From Giesbergeria sp. (GTDB taxonomy: Bacteria; Pseudomonadota; Gammaproteobacteria; Burkholderiales; Burkholderiaceae_C): a DNA stretch of 64,000 nt. The DNA is taken from contig JAKLLE010000011.1 in assembly GCA_023150295.1 (NCBI GenBank), positions 1 through 64,000 of the forward strand, given 5' to 3'. A program made the position numbers and the translations under genes. The notes under the pieces were generated by a model. The model was not told the DNA's origin. It ran no database searches and saw only the letters and a program-made list of their open reading frames with translations. Below are positions 38,298-48,255 of the stretch, piece by piece (position 1 is the first letter of the stretch; every line of letters begins with the position of its first letter).

Positions 38298-38666
38298 ATG
38301 TCCGGCAACATTTCCATCCTCACGCTGACCGTGACCGCCGCTGGCGCCCTGGCAGCGAACCGCTTTGTCACCCAGGCAGGCGCCTACCCATCTGCAGGGG
38401 CTGCTGCCTTTGGCGTCACCCGCACCAGCGCCGCTGCTGCTGGCGACCTGGTGCCCGTGGACGTGCAAGGCACAGCCATCGTCGAAGTGGGCACCGGCGG
38501 CGTCACCAAAGACGCTGCACTCATGGTTGACGCCACTGGCTGCGTTGTGGCCCTCAGCGGCCTGAGCAAAAGCCCTGTTGGCCGCGCCATGGGCGCAGCC
38601 AGCGCGGGCGGCCTTGTCGAGGTGCTGCTTGTGCCCAGCGCAGGCCTGCTGACCCCCGCCGCCTGA
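38298..38666 (+). CDS. Capsid decoration-like protein
   Basis: ILTLTVTAAGALAANRFVTQAGAYPSAGAAAFGVTRTSAAAAGDLVPVDVQGTAIVEVGTG. Confidence 0.7.
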   Translation: MSGNISILTLTVTAAGALAANRFVTQAGAYPSAGAAAFGVTRTSAAAAGDLVPVDVQGTAIVEVGTGGVTKDAALMVDATGCVVALSGLSKSPVGRAMGAASAGGLVEVLLVPSAGLLTPAA

Positions 38667-38699
38667 CCCTTCACAACCCCATAAAACAGGAGCATCTTC

Positions 38700-39638
38700 A
38701 TGTCCCAGCAAACCCCCGGTCAGGCCCGCGTCCTCGACCCCATCCTCTCTGCCATTGCACGAGGCTACCGTAGCCCCAAGGCCGCTGTGGCCAACGTGCT
38801 GTTCCCGATCATCCCGGTGGGCCTGCGCGGCGGTCGCATCATCAGCTTTGGTCCCGATGACTTCAAGCTGGTCAACAGCGCCCGGGCGCCTGGGGCCAAC
38901 ACCAAGCGCGTGCAGTTCGGCTATGCCAGCGACCCCTACTCTCTGGTGGATCACCGCCTCGAAGGTGTTGCACCCAATGAAATCGATGAAGAATCTCAAA
39001 AAGGCCCGGGCATTGACGCTTCCAGCAACGCGGTGCGACGGGTGCAGAACACCATGGCGCTGGAGCGCGAGCACATGGCGGCCACACTGGCGCGCGATGC
39101 CTCCAATTACGACGCGGCCAACAAGGAAACCCTTAGCGGAACCAGCCAGTGGAGCCATGCGTCGAGCGACCCGTTCACCGACATCATGGAGGGCAAGGAA
39201 ATCATCCGCTCCAAGACTGGCGAGCGCGCCAATGTGCTGACGCTTGGCCCGAAGGTTCTGACTGCGCTTCGCACGCACCCCAAGGTGCTTGATCGTCTTT
39301 CTACCGCCAGCGACCGCCCTCCAGCAACCATCCAACAACTGCTCGCCTTGTTCGAGTTGCAGCAAATTGTGGAAGGCGAGGCCGTGTACCACGATGGTTC
39401 GCAGTTTCAGGACGTGTGGGGCAAGGACGCCATCCTCGCCTTCACCACCCCTGCGAGCATGCAAGAGATGGGGTCTCCGAGCTACGGCTACACCTACCAG
39501 CTCGAAGGGCGTCCCATGGTGGAAGAAGGCTACGAAGACCGCAATGCCAACAGCATGATCTTCCCGGTGACCGATGCCTACCAGCCCGTGCTGGCTGGCG
39601 CCGCTGCGGGCTTCCTCTTCAAAGACGCGGCGGCCTGA
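38700..39638 (+). CDS. Major capsid protein
   Basis: Position and length; RGYRSPKAAVANVLFPIIPVGLRGGRII... Confidence 0.88.
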   Translation: MSQQTPGQARVLDPILSAIARGYRSPKAAVANVLFPIIPVGLRGGRIISFGPDDFKLVNSARAPGANTKRVQFGYASDPYSLVDHRLEGVAPNEIDEESQKGPGIDASSNAVRRVQNTMALEREHMAATLARDASNYDAANKETLSGTSQWSHASSDPFTDIMEGKEIIRSKTGERANVLTLGPKVLTALRTHPKVLDRLSTASDRPPATIQQLLALFELQQIVEGEAVYHDGSQFQDVWGKDAILAFTTPASMQEMGSPSYGYTYQLEGRPMVEEGYEDRNANSMIFPVTDAYQPVLAGAAAGFLFKDAAA

Positions 39639-39640
39639 TC

Positions 39641-39901
39641 ATGCCCAAGTACACCGTCAAGAGCCCCGTCAAGCACGACGGCAAGCGCTACGGCGTGGGC
39701 GAGAAGATCACGCTCAAGGTCGAGGATGCCGAGCGCCTGCTGGAGAATGGCGCGGTCGAGGATGATCGCGACTCTGCTGCTGATCGCAAAGCTGCCGAAA
39801 AGGCTGCAGCCGAGCGCAAAGCCGCCGAGGAGGCCGATGCAGCCGCCCAGGCCGAAGCAGCTCGCAAGGCGGCTGAAGAATCGGCACCCAAGCCAGACTG
39901 A
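39641..39901 (+). CDS. Small KOW/SH3-like phage structural protein with Ala/Lys/Glu-rich tail
   Basis: MPKYTVKSPVKHDGKRYGVGEKITLKVEDAERLLENGAVE. Confidence 0.7.
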   Translation: MPKYTVKSPVKHDGKRYGVGEKITLKVEDAERLLENGAVEDDRDSAADRKAAEKAAAERKAAEEADAAAQAEAARKAAEESAPKPD

Positions 39902-39909
39902 CCCCAGCC

Positions 39910-40245
39910 ATGCTTGACCTCGAAGAAGACCTCGCCACCACGTTCTACGGTGCCGACTTTGCCGCCATCTTCACCCGCCAGCGGCCCGCCGCTGCCGACG
40001 TGGCGGTGGCGCTGATCATCGGCACTGCAGACGAAGAGGCCCTGGAAGGCCGCGCCCTGGCCACCACGCGCACCGCCCTCATGCCCGCCACGGCGGACGT
40101 GCGGGCAGACGACGTGCTGGTGTCCACCCAGGCGCTGCCCGGCCTGGGCGTGGTGGTGGGCCAGCGCTTTCGGGTGCTGGACGTTCCGCGCCGCCTTGTT
40201 GACGGCATGGAAATGGAGGCGCTGCTCGGCAGCGCAGCGCCATGA
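39910..40245 (+). CDS. Head-tail connector-like protein
   Basis: MLDLEEDLATTFYGADFAAIFTRQRPA...; position. Confidence 0.65.
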   Translation: MLDLEEDLATTFYGADFAAIFTRQRPAAADVAVALIIGTADEEALEGRALATTRTALMPATADVRADDVLVSTQALPGLGVVVGQRFRVLDVPRRLVDGMEMEALLGSAAP

Positions 40246-40700
40246 CTATGCCCGCCGACAAATGCCCCCAGGGCGTGCCCTACGTCATGGGCGCGGCCAT
40301 CGTGCAGGCCCTGCGCGATGCGCCCGCCCTGACAGGCGCCGTGGTGCTGGACAACCCGCGCCGCGCCAGCGACCTGAGCGAAGGCGCGCGCATCGTCTTT
40401 TTTGAGGACGCAGGCGACACCCCGCGCAGCAACGAAGCCCAGGTGCAAGCCCGCACCTACCGCTTCACGCTGGGCGTCATCAGCCGCGCCGCAAACGCCA
40501 GGCAGGCCGCACACACCGACTACCGCGCCGCAAAGCGCGTGCTGCGGCTCGTGTGCATGCCCGCCCTGACGCTGGCCGGTGTGCAGCTTGACGGCGGCGG
40601 CCTGCGCGAAGGCGAGGTCACCTACAGGCTTGAAAACATCGACGTGGGCGGCGAGCTGGTGCTCGGCACGTTCACCGTTGACTACCGCGACCCGAGCTGA
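40242..40700 (+). CDS. Minor tail/terminator-like protein
   Basis: Position between connector and tail tube. Confidence 0.6.
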   Translation: MTMPADKCPQGVPYVMGAAIVQALRDAPALTGAVVLDNPRRASDLSEGARIVFFEDAGDTPRSNEAQVQARTYRFTLGVISRAANARQAAHTDYRAAKRVLRLVCMPALTLAGVQLDGGGLREGEVTYRLENIDVGGELVLGTFTVDYRDPS

Positions 40701-40769
40701 CGCCCAGGTCGAACCCCACCCACCCAGGCCCGCCACCGTGCGGGCCTTTTTGTTTGCAGGAACACCATC

Positions 40770-41531
40770 ATGACAACCACAGCACGCGCAATCCTGGCCG
40801 GTGGCCTGGTCGCATTCTCCATCTGGGACACAGTTGCCCAAAAGTTCTACGGCTTCGGCGAGGCGGTGGATGCCGACAAGTTCGAGATCAAACCCGACTT
40901 TGAAGAAAAGGTCAGCGAATCGCGCAGCCACCTGGACTACGGTCAGGCCCGCGCCACGGTTATCTTGCCAAAGCCCACAGAAGTCACGGTGGAACTCTCG
41001 GCCTCCAGCGTCAAGGCGCTGGCCATGCAGTTCCAGGGCCTGGTGGAAGAACTCACGCAATCGTCCGGCAGCCAGACCGCCACCAACCTCGAAGTGACCG
41101 AGGTGGGTGTCTGGCTCCCCATGGGCCACCGCAACATCAGCGAGGCGGGATTGATCATCACCGACAGCACGGCCACCACCACCTACGTGCTGGGCACGCA
41201 CTACAAGGTGAACTGGCTGCGCGGCGAAGTCATGTTCCTGGCTGTTGCGGGTGCGCCAGCCAAGGCCGACACCGTGAAGGTCACCGCATCCTGGCTGGCC
41301 GTGGACGGCAAAAAGATTCTGGGTGGCCGCGTGGCCCAGGTGCGCTGCCACCTGCGCCTGGACGGCCAGAACATGGTCAACGGCGAAGCGGTTGAGGTGG
41401 ACGTGAACGACGTTGCCCTGGGCAGCAACAACGGCTTTGACTTCCTGGGATCTGACTTCTCGGCCATCACGCTGAGCGGGAAGATTTCTGGCGGCTACGA
41501 AATCCGCTTCCCACAGCGCAGCGGGGATTGA
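40770..41531 (+). CDS. Major tail protein
   Basis: Position before tape measure; EKVSESRSHLDYGQARATVILPKPTEVTVELS. Confidence 0.8.
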   Translation: MTTTARAILAGGLVAFSIWDTVAQKFYGFGEAVDADKFEIKPDFEEKVSESRSHLDYGQARATVILPKPTEVTVELSASSVKALAMQFQGLVEELTQSSGSQTATNLEVTEVGVWLPMGHRNISEAGLIITDSTATTTYVLGTHYKVNWLRGEVMFLAVAGAPAKADTVKVTASWLAVDGKKILGGRVAQVRCHLRLDGQNMVNGEAVEVDVNDVALGSNNGFDFLGSDFSAITLSGKISGGYEIRFPQRSGD

Positions 41532-41535
41532 TGCC

Positions 41536-41715
41536 CTAGCGCCGTGCGGACGTCTGCACGGCGCCCATGAGCAGCAGCACGGGCCATCCCACCACCACGG
41601 TGGCGATGGCCCCGCCCCCCAGCGCCATCAGGCGCTCCGAATCCATGGCCAGGCCCGCCAAGGCCAGGCCAAACCCGCCTGCCGCAAGCGCAGCGCACCA
41701 CAGAACACCAATCAT
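41536..41715 (-). CDS. 59-aa two-TM membrane protein, antisense within the tail operon (below the ORF-track length cutoff)
   Basis: MIGVLWCAALAAGGFGLALAGLAMDSERLMALGGGAIATVVVGWPVLLLMGAVQTSARR*; RBS GAGGTG 7 nt upstream; stop 4 bp past the major tail gene stop. Confidence 0.65.
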   Translation of the reverse strand: MIGVLWCAALAAGGFGLALAGLAMDSERLMALGGGAIATVVVGWPVLLLMGAVQTSARR

Positions 41716-41729
41716 CGCAACACCTCATC

Positions 41730-44700
41730 ATGGCTGATCCGAAGATCAAATACGACATCGAGGCACAAGCCACCGGCGAGGCCGCGATTGAAAAGCTCAC
41801 CGGAGCTGTAAAGGAGCTTGGCGACAGTATCGATCAAGACCTCAAGCGCGAAGCGGATGCAGCTGCACAAGCGTTGCGCAAGGTCGGCGAACAAAGTGCA
41901 GCGGCAGAGGTTTTCAGGGCGGCAGGCCTTGAAGCGGAGCGCGCAGGTGCAGCGTTCAAGGAAGCGAAAGCGGGGCTTGATGACCTGGACAGAAAGTTTG
42001 CAACAGCGGCAACCGCTGCCCAGCAATTTGGCGTTGCAGAAAAGGCCGCGCTCGATGCTGTGCGCGCTGCGGCGCGAGAGTTGGATGCTGCCAAGATAGC
42101 CCTTGCGCAGATTGATGCCACCTACGACAAGGCCGGGCGCGGGACTGCTGAATACGAGGCAGCCACAGGCGCGCTTCGCCTCACCATAGCCAAGCTGAAT
42201 GCTGATCTGCGAGAAAAGAAGGTCTCGCTGCAGGATGCATCGCAGGCGGCCAAAGCTGCAGAGCGTGAAGAGACTGCGCTTGTGCAGCAGCACCAAAAGG
42301 CCTCTGTCGAGGTTGGGCGCTTGCGCAAGGCCTACGAGGATTCAAACCGCGCGCTTGCTGACGCGAAATCCAAACTCACTGCGGCAGGCGTTGATGCCGG
42401 GAATTTTGCCGCCGAGCAGCGCCGGTTGAGTGCGGAGACAGATAGGGCCAATGCCGCTGTGCGTGGGCTTGCGGGTTCCCTTGGGGGCATGTCTGAGGCA
42501 GCGAAGGCGGGCAAGGTTCTGTCGGAGGCGTTCGGCACCCTTGGTGTGCGCAGCGCTGCAGATTTGCGCGCGGAGATTGCGCAGGTTCGCGCGGCCATGC
42601 AAACCGTAGAACAAAGCGCAGGACTGACGGGCGCAGCCCTGCAGCAGGCTTTGGGCGCTGGCAATGGCCGCCTCAAAGAACTGCAGCGCGAATTGCGCTC
42701 AGTCCAGGGGGAGATGACTCTTGCCGACCGTGCGTCTGGGCTGTTGCGCACGGGCTTGGCGCAGATCGCAGGGGGCAATGTGATTGCCAATGCGATAGGA
42801 GGCATCGCCAACAAGGCGCAGGACATGGGGCGCGAGTTCCTGGCGGCCAATTTGCAAATGGAAGGGATGCGCCGCGCCCTGAACGCCGTATACAAGGATG
42901 CGAGCGTCACGGCTGGGCAAATTGACTTCCTTCGCAAAACTGCCACCGATGCAGGTGTGTCCGCTGGAAGTCTTGCTGATTCATTCCGTTCGTTCTCTGC
43001 CTCCACGGCGGCGGCGAACATACCTCTTGAAACTACCAATGCGCTGTTTGCCAGCGTGACGAAAGCGGGAGCCACCCTCGGCCTTTCCGGTGAGCGTGTA
43101 AGCCTTGTCTTGCAGGCGCTGGGGCAAATGGCGGCCAAGGGCACGGTATCCATGGAGGAACTGCGGCAGCAGCTTGGGGAGTCACTTCCTGGGGCACTGT
43201 CTCTTTCTGCAAAAGGGCTTGGACTGACAGAGGCGCAGTTGATCAAGTTGGTGGAGTCAGGCCAACTTGCGGCGCGCGATCTATTCCCGGCGCTCGCTAA
43301 ATCGTTGCGCGATATGCAGGGGGAGACGGACGGCGTAGCAACTTCATGGGAGCGCTTGAAAAATGCGCTGACCGTTGCCTCGCAAAACACCGGGGATGCT
43401 GGTGGTATGCAGGTTCTCACGCTTGCCGTGAAGACGCTTGGGGCTGTCGCTGCTGCGGTTGTCTTGCCGTTATCTGCATTCGCAGAGGTTGTGTTTGGGC
43501 TTGCAAAGGCTGCGGGGGTGTTGCTTGGTTCGTTGGTGACATTGACGAGCCCGATGCAGGCGTTGGGCGAAATTGCAGACGGCGCCAGTGCTCGGCAAGC
43601 TGCTCTTGTCGATTCGTTCAAAGCATTGGTTTTTGGTGCCGACAGCGCAGCGAATTCGCATGCTGCTGCGGGGGCTGCGATTTCGCAGGCCGGTCGCGAT
43701 GCTGGCGCTGCTGCTGTAGGGGTTGGGCAGGTAACGCAGGCCCATAGCGCCTCTGCTGGTGCGGCCCAGGCGAATGCTGCGGCCCATGGCGCTGTAGCCA
43801 TAGCATCCCAGGTTGCTGCAGATGCAAGCATGGACGCTAGCGCCAAATGGGTGCAGCTCGGAGTGCGTCTCGGTGAAGTTGCTGTCATTCAGGAGCAGCA
43901 AGCTAAAAATGCGGAAAAGCTTGCTGCGGCGACCCGCATCGAGGGCGAGAGCATTCAGGCGCTCGCCACGCTGCGCGGGAATGACCTTGAGATGCTGGAG
44001 GCCGCCTCTTCGGCCTCGCAAGCCCACGCGGCAGCGCTGGAAAAAGTCGCGTCTGCGCGGGAGGTGCAGCTCGGCACGCTGAGGGCCGAACTGGCCGCCA
44101 AGCAGCAACTGATTGCGAACAACGCCGAAGAACAAAAAGCGCGTGCCGCAGAAATACAGGCCATCCAAAAGAAGATTGATGCGCTGGATGCTGAGACAGC
44201 GGCGTCTCGGGCTGCTGCAGAGGCGGCGAAAACAGATGCTGCGACAAAAAGCGCAGCCGTAGGCGCGTATCACGACAACGCGGAGGCTGTGGGGGCGTTG
44301 CGCATGGCTCTTGAGCAGGCGATCATCGTTCAGGAGGCATTTGAGAGCGATCGCCGAAAAGGCATTGCTACAGATCAACAGGTCGATGAGGCAAAACGCC
44401 GCGTGGCGGAGGCGCAGAGGCTCTACAACGACTCGCTCAATGATGCCGTGGCGGCGGAGCAGCGCAAGGCTGCGGCTGCAGCATCTTCGCTTCAGTTGGA
44501 GCGCACCGGTCTGGAGCTTGCTGCGGCCAAGGCAAAGGCGGCAGAGGCAAGGGCGGTTGCAGAAGGCAATGAGTATGCAGCCACGGCGGCGCGCATCAAG
44601 CAAAAGGAAATCGAAATCGCCACGCTGAAGCTGACGGTGAAAGCCCTGCTCGCCGAAGCGGACGCGATGGACATGGTCACCAACAAGAAAATTGAGGCGG

Positions 44701-45566
44701 CCATTGCAGAGGGGAAGTGGAATCAGGAGCTTGCGGCGCAAATGCAGCTACTGCGCCAGAGTGCAGAGCAAAAGCGTCTGCAGGCCGCGTCAACCAGCGA
44801 GGGGCTTAAAGAGCTTGAGCGGCAGCTCAAGAATCTCAAGTCCGCAGGAAATGATGCGCGCGATGGGGCCAACGCTGCGGCAGGCGGATTTAAGGCGATG
44901 GGGCAAGCCGCAGACAACGCGGCAAACAGTGCAAAACGTCTTCGAGAAATCTACGACCGCCACCGGCTTGATCCCGGTGACCCGAACAAATCTGACATCG
45001 ATAACCTCTACGACCGCCACACCCCGAGTTCTTCAGCAGACTTTGACAAAGCCGTCAATAAGTCGCGCAGCGAAGTCTCCGGCAACGCCACGTTGACCAA
45101 GGAATATGTGGACGCACAGATTGCCAAGCAGTGGGGCGAGCAGTTCATCGGCGATGCGGACGCGATGGAGCTTTTCAATGCGCAAATCAAGCTGGATGCG
45201 TACCGCACAAACTACGGCAACGTTGTGCGCTCGCAGCAGAGTCTGAACGAGCAGCACGCACTTCTACAGGCCGTGCAGCGCCTTGAAGAAAAGCTGCGCG
45301 CGCGCCAGGCCGATGGGCTGAACAAGCGGCTCACTCAAGCCGACGACGATGACACCGCGCCTGAGCCAACCACCCGCCGCAGCCGCACAACCGGCGGTGG
45401 TGGCGTGCAAGGCGGCATGCAAACCGGTGCGGTGGCTGGTGGCACGGTGGTCAATCTCAACTACAACGGCGTGCAGCTGGGTGCCGTCAACACCGATGCC
45501 AGCGGGCGCCAGTCCCTGCAGAAGTTCATGGACGCGCTGACCCAGGCGCGGTCGGTTGCGAGGTAA
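41730..45566 (+). CDS. Tape measure protein
   Basis: 1278 aa, helical/Ala-rich; ATDAGVSAGSLADSFRSFSASTAAANIP...LGLSGERVSLVLQALGQMAAKGTVSMEELRQQLGESLPGAL. Confidence 0.95.
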   Translation: MADPKIKYDIEAQATGEAAIEKLTGAVKELGDSIDQDLKREADAAAQALRKVGEQSAAAEVFRAAGLEAERAGAAFKEAKAGLDDLDRKFATAATAAQQFGVAEKAALDAVRAAARELDAAKIALAQIDATYDKAGRGTAEYEAATGALRLTIAKLNADLREKKVSLQDASQAAKAAEREETALVQQHQKASVEVGRLRKAYEDSNRALADAKSKLTAAGVDAGNFAAEQRRLSAETDRANAAVRGLAGSLGGMSEAAKAGKVLSEAFGTLGVRSAADLRAEIAQVRAAMQTVEQSAGLTGAALQQALGAGNGRLKELQRELRSVQGEMTLADRASGLLRTGLAQIAGGNVIANAIGGIANKAQDMGREFLAANLQMEGMRRALNAVYKDASVTAGQIDFLRKTATDAGVSAGSLADSFRSFSASTAAANIPLETTNALFASVTKAGATLGLSGERVSLVLQALGQMAAKGTVSMEELRQQLGESLPGALSLSAKGLGLTEAQLIKLVESGQLAARDLFPALAKSLRDMQGETDGVATSWERLKNALTVASQNTGDAGGMQVLTLAVKTLGAVAAAVVLPLSAFAEVVFGLAKAAGVLLGSLVTLTSPMQALGEIADGASARQAALVDSFKALVFGADSAANSHAAAGAAISQAGRDAGAAAVGVGQVTQAHSASAGAAQANAAAHGAVAIASQVAADASMDASAKWVQLGVRLGEVAVIQEQQAKNAEKLAAATRIEGESIQALATLRGNDLEMLEAASSASQAHAAALEKVASAREVQLGTLRAELAAKQQLIANNAEEQKARAAEIQAIQKKIDALDAETAASRAAAEAAKTDAATKSAAVGAYHDNAEAVGALRMALEQAIIVQEAFESDRRKGIATDQQVDEAKRRVAEAQRLYNDSLNDAVAAEQRKAAAAASSLQLERTGLELAAAKAKAAEARAVAEGNEYAATAARIKQKEIEIATLKLTVKALLAEADAMDMVTNKKIEAAIAEGKWNQELAAQMQLLRQSAEQKRLQAASTSEGLKELERQLKNLKSAGNDARDGANAAAGGFKAMGQAADNAANSAKRLREIYDRHRLDPGDPNKSDIDNLYDRHTPSSSADFDKAVNKSRSEVSGNATLTKEYVDAQIAKQWGEQFIGDADAMELFNAQIKLDAYRTNYGNVVRSQQSLNEQHALLQAVQRLEEKLRARQADGLNKRLTQADDDDTAPEPTTRRSRTTGGGGVQGGMQTGAVAGGTVVNLNYNGVQLGAVNTDASGRQSLQKFMDALTQARSVAR

Positions 45567-45569
45567 GCC

Positions 45570-45983
45570 ATGGCCATCACTTTGCAAAATGGCGCAGACA
45601 CCATCGTGCTGCCCCCCGATCTGCTGTGGTCGGATGAGTTCGCCTGGTCGCCCGTGTCGCAGGGCACCGAGCGCAGCGTGACGGGCGCGTTGCTGATCGA
45701 TGTGTCCACGCGGCAAGACGGCATGCCAATCACCCTGACCGGCACGGAGCGCCACGCATGGATGCAGCGCCCCGAGGTGCAGGCCCTGCGCGCCTGGCTG
45801 GCGCTGCAGGGGCAGGTGTTCACGCTCACGATCAACGGGCAGGCCTTCACCGTGTTGTTCGACCACGGCACCGACGAGACCTCTCGCGCCTTCGTTGTCT
45901 CCCCGCTGATCGACTTCAGCGACCCGCAGCCGCAGGACTACTACTGCAGCGTCACGCTGCGCTTCATCACAACAACACCATGA
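45570..45983 (+). CDS. Tail assembly protein
   Basis: Position; coherent 137-aa ORF. Confidence 0.65.
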   Translation: MAITLQNGADTIVLPPDLLWSDEFAWSPVSQGTERSVTGALLIDVSTRQDGMPITLTGTERHAWMQRPEVQALRAWLALQGQVFTLTINGQAFTVLFDHGTDETSRAFVVSPLIDFSDPQPQDYYCSVTLRFITTTP

Positions 45984-48253
45984 CCATCCAATCCGGCGAC
46001 ATCAAAATTCTCGCGTCCAAAGTCATGGACGACGTTCCCGAGGGCGGCGGCGGGCCATCCGGCACCGTCATCCCCGACAACAACAGCAACGCCGTGTTCA
46101 CCGACGTGTCCGAGGTTGACCGCGCGGGCGGCGCCGCCAGCATTCGGCAGGTGCACACCCATGTGCAGACGGCGGACGTTGACCGCTTTCTTGGCGCGCA
46201 CATCATCGTCAGCCGCATCCCCAACGACGACAACGTGGCCATCACGCTGGCAGAGTGCAACCCGTTCGATCGGCGCACCGACATTGCAACGGCCATCGAA
46301 AACTACCTGATCCAGGGGCCTGAGTGGAATGGCTATCTGTTTGAAAACCACGTCCAGGGCCAGCGCAGCATCCAGTTGTTCCAGCGCCTAGGCACGCCAA
46401 CGCCGCCCATCGGGCGCACGCTGGTGCTCATCAAAAACGAGGGCCTCGGCACCGAGTACAAGCAGTACGTGCGCGTCACTGCGGTTGAGTCCGAAGACCG
46501 CACCTTCTCCTACTCGTCGAGTGGCGGGTATGCGGATTATGTTGGCACCGTGGTCACCTGCGACATATCGGATGAGCTGCGTGAGGCCTTCCCAGGCTCT
46601 ACCGCAGACCGCGCCTTTGTCCGCAATGCCAGCGAGACCATCGTGCGCGACACCACCGTGGCCGATGCCGCCACCTACTACGGCGCGGTGCCCCTGAGCG
46701 CGGCTGCTGACCTGGGCGACATCAGCGCCAAGGTCGTGGGCATCTACAGCCAGCTCGTGCCAAGCGCCCGCACCGAGACCACGGCCATCGACCAAAAGCC
46801 CGCCGCGCAGCGCCTGCTCACGCTGGCCAGCACGCCGCGCTTGATCGAGGTGCCCATCGTTCCCCACAGCCTGCGCATCCGCGTGGGGCAGGAAAACCGG
46901 GGCTTTTCATGGGTGCAAATGCTCAAGCCACTGCCCGCGCCGGGTACGGTGGTCATCAGCTTCATGGTGCTGGGCAACTGGTACACGGTGCAGGACGACG
47001 GCGCAGGCGGATTCACCGGCAGTGGTACGGGCGTCATCAACTACACCACCGGCAGCATCGCCGTCACCTTCCCGTCTATGCCGGATGCGGGCAGCAGCGT
47101 GCTGTTCCAGTGGGGCGAAAACACCGCCTTCACCAACCGCAGCGGGGCGGCTGGCTACCGCATGCCAGAGTTTTCTTGGGAAGTCGCCCAGGCGCCCATC
47201 AAGCCCGGCACCATCACCGTCACCTGGCAGTCGGGCGGCGCCACGCGCACCGCCACCGACGACGGCACGGGCGACCTGTCTGGCGACGGCACCGGCAGCG
47301 TGAACTACGCCACCGGCCAAATCAGCCTGCGGCCTGCCTACATGCTTGACGCCGGGGGCGAGTTCAGCACACAGTACACCTACACCCCACAGGTGACGGA
47401 GCGCTTTGCCAGCGTGTCGCCCGACGCCGGAGGCTTTGCCACCCTTACCCTGGGCGAGGTGCCAGCGCCGCGCAGCATCAGCGTGCAATGGACAACGGTG
47501 CGCAACTGCACCACCAGCGCAGGCAGCACCGAGGCGGTCACGCAAAGCACCACCACGTCGGGCGTGGGGCCTGATGGCAAGGTCATCTATCGCGGGGGCT
47601 CGCCGGGGTGCAGCCTCACGTTCTACAGCCCAACCAGTGCCAGCACCAGCGGCTTCCCGCCCAGCGCCACGGTCGAGGTGCATGTGCAGACCACCAGCGC
47701 AGGCACTTTCGACTGGAGAATTCAAGACGTGAATACCACCCCCTGGCCCACGGCTGCAATGCCTGCCGACCTGATAACCGGCGCCTCATCCGGAACCGTG
47801 GTCACCACCTACCCGCCGGGCATTGTGGCGGGCAAGGCCATAGGCACCTTCACGGTCGCGCTGGCTGCGGCCACGGCCATGCACGAGGGGCAGGTGGTGT
47901 TGACAGACTTCACCACCGCCACCATTGCCGTGGCCTCGCTGCGCGTGGAGCCCAGCAGCACCGTGCGCGCCACGGTCACGCCGCCCACCCCGGCTGACGC
48001 CGTGCGCCTGCCAGATGGCGTGGGCGCAGTTCCCAAAATCTTCCCTGGCGGGGTTTACAACTCGGACGACCTGACCGTAGTTGGCCGCAAGGTCGATGTG
48101 GGGGTGCAGCCCCTGTACGACGCCACCTATGGCTACAGCTATGACCCACCCATGGGCGCTGCCACCTGGAACGACGCCGAAATGGTCGCCGGACAAAAGG
48201 CCATGCTCAGTCAGCGTGGCGTGACTACAACTTACAAGCGCTGGGGGTTCTAA
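45980..48253 (+). CDS. Large tail/baseplate protein
   Basis: Repetitive beta-rich YTTGSIAVTFPSMPDAGSSVLFQWGENTAF-type segments; ATG overlaps previous stop. Confidence 0.75.
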   Translation: MTIQSGDIKILASKVMDDVPEGGGGPSGTVIPDNNSNAVFTDVSEVDRAGGAASIRQVHTHVQTADVDRFLGAHIIVSRIPNDDNVAITLAECNPFDRRTDIATAIENYLIQGPEWNGYLFENHVQGQRSIQLFQRLGTPTPPIGRTLVLIKNEGLGTEYKQYVRVTAVESEDRTFSYSSSGGYADYVGTVVTCDISDELREAFPGSTADRAFVRNASETIVRDTTVADAATYYGAVPLSAAADLGDISAKVVGIYSQLVPSARTETTAIDQKPAAQRLLTLASTPRLIEVPIVPHSLRIRVGQENRGFSWVQMLKPLPAPGTVVISFMVLGNWYTVQDDGAGGFTGSGTGVINYTTGSIAVTFPSMPDAGSSVLFQWGENTAFTNRSGAAGYRMPEFSWEVAQAPIKPGTITVTWQSGGATRTATDDGTGDLSGDGTGSVNYATGQISLRPAYMLDAGGEFSTQYTYTPQVTERFASVSPDAGGFATLTLGEVPAPRSISVQWTTVRNCTTSAGSTEAVTQSTTTSGVGPDGKVIYRGGSPGCSLTFYSPTSASTSGFPPSATVEVHVQTTSAGTFDWRIQDVNTTPWPTAAMPADLITGASSGTVVTTYPPGIVAGKAIGTFTVALAAATAMHEGQVVLTDFTTATIAVASLRVEPSSTVRATVTPPTPADAVRLPDGVGAVPKIFPGGVYNSDDLTVVGRKVDVGVQPLYDATYGYSYDPPMGAATWNDAEMVAGQKAMLSQRGVTTTYKRWGF

Positions 48254-48255
48254 AA

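Noticed and set aside
45758-45979. N-terminal extension of the 831-aa ORF before the tail protein
   Set aside because: Overlaps the coherent 45570-45983 gene; the likely start is the ATG at 45980 overlapping that gene's stop.
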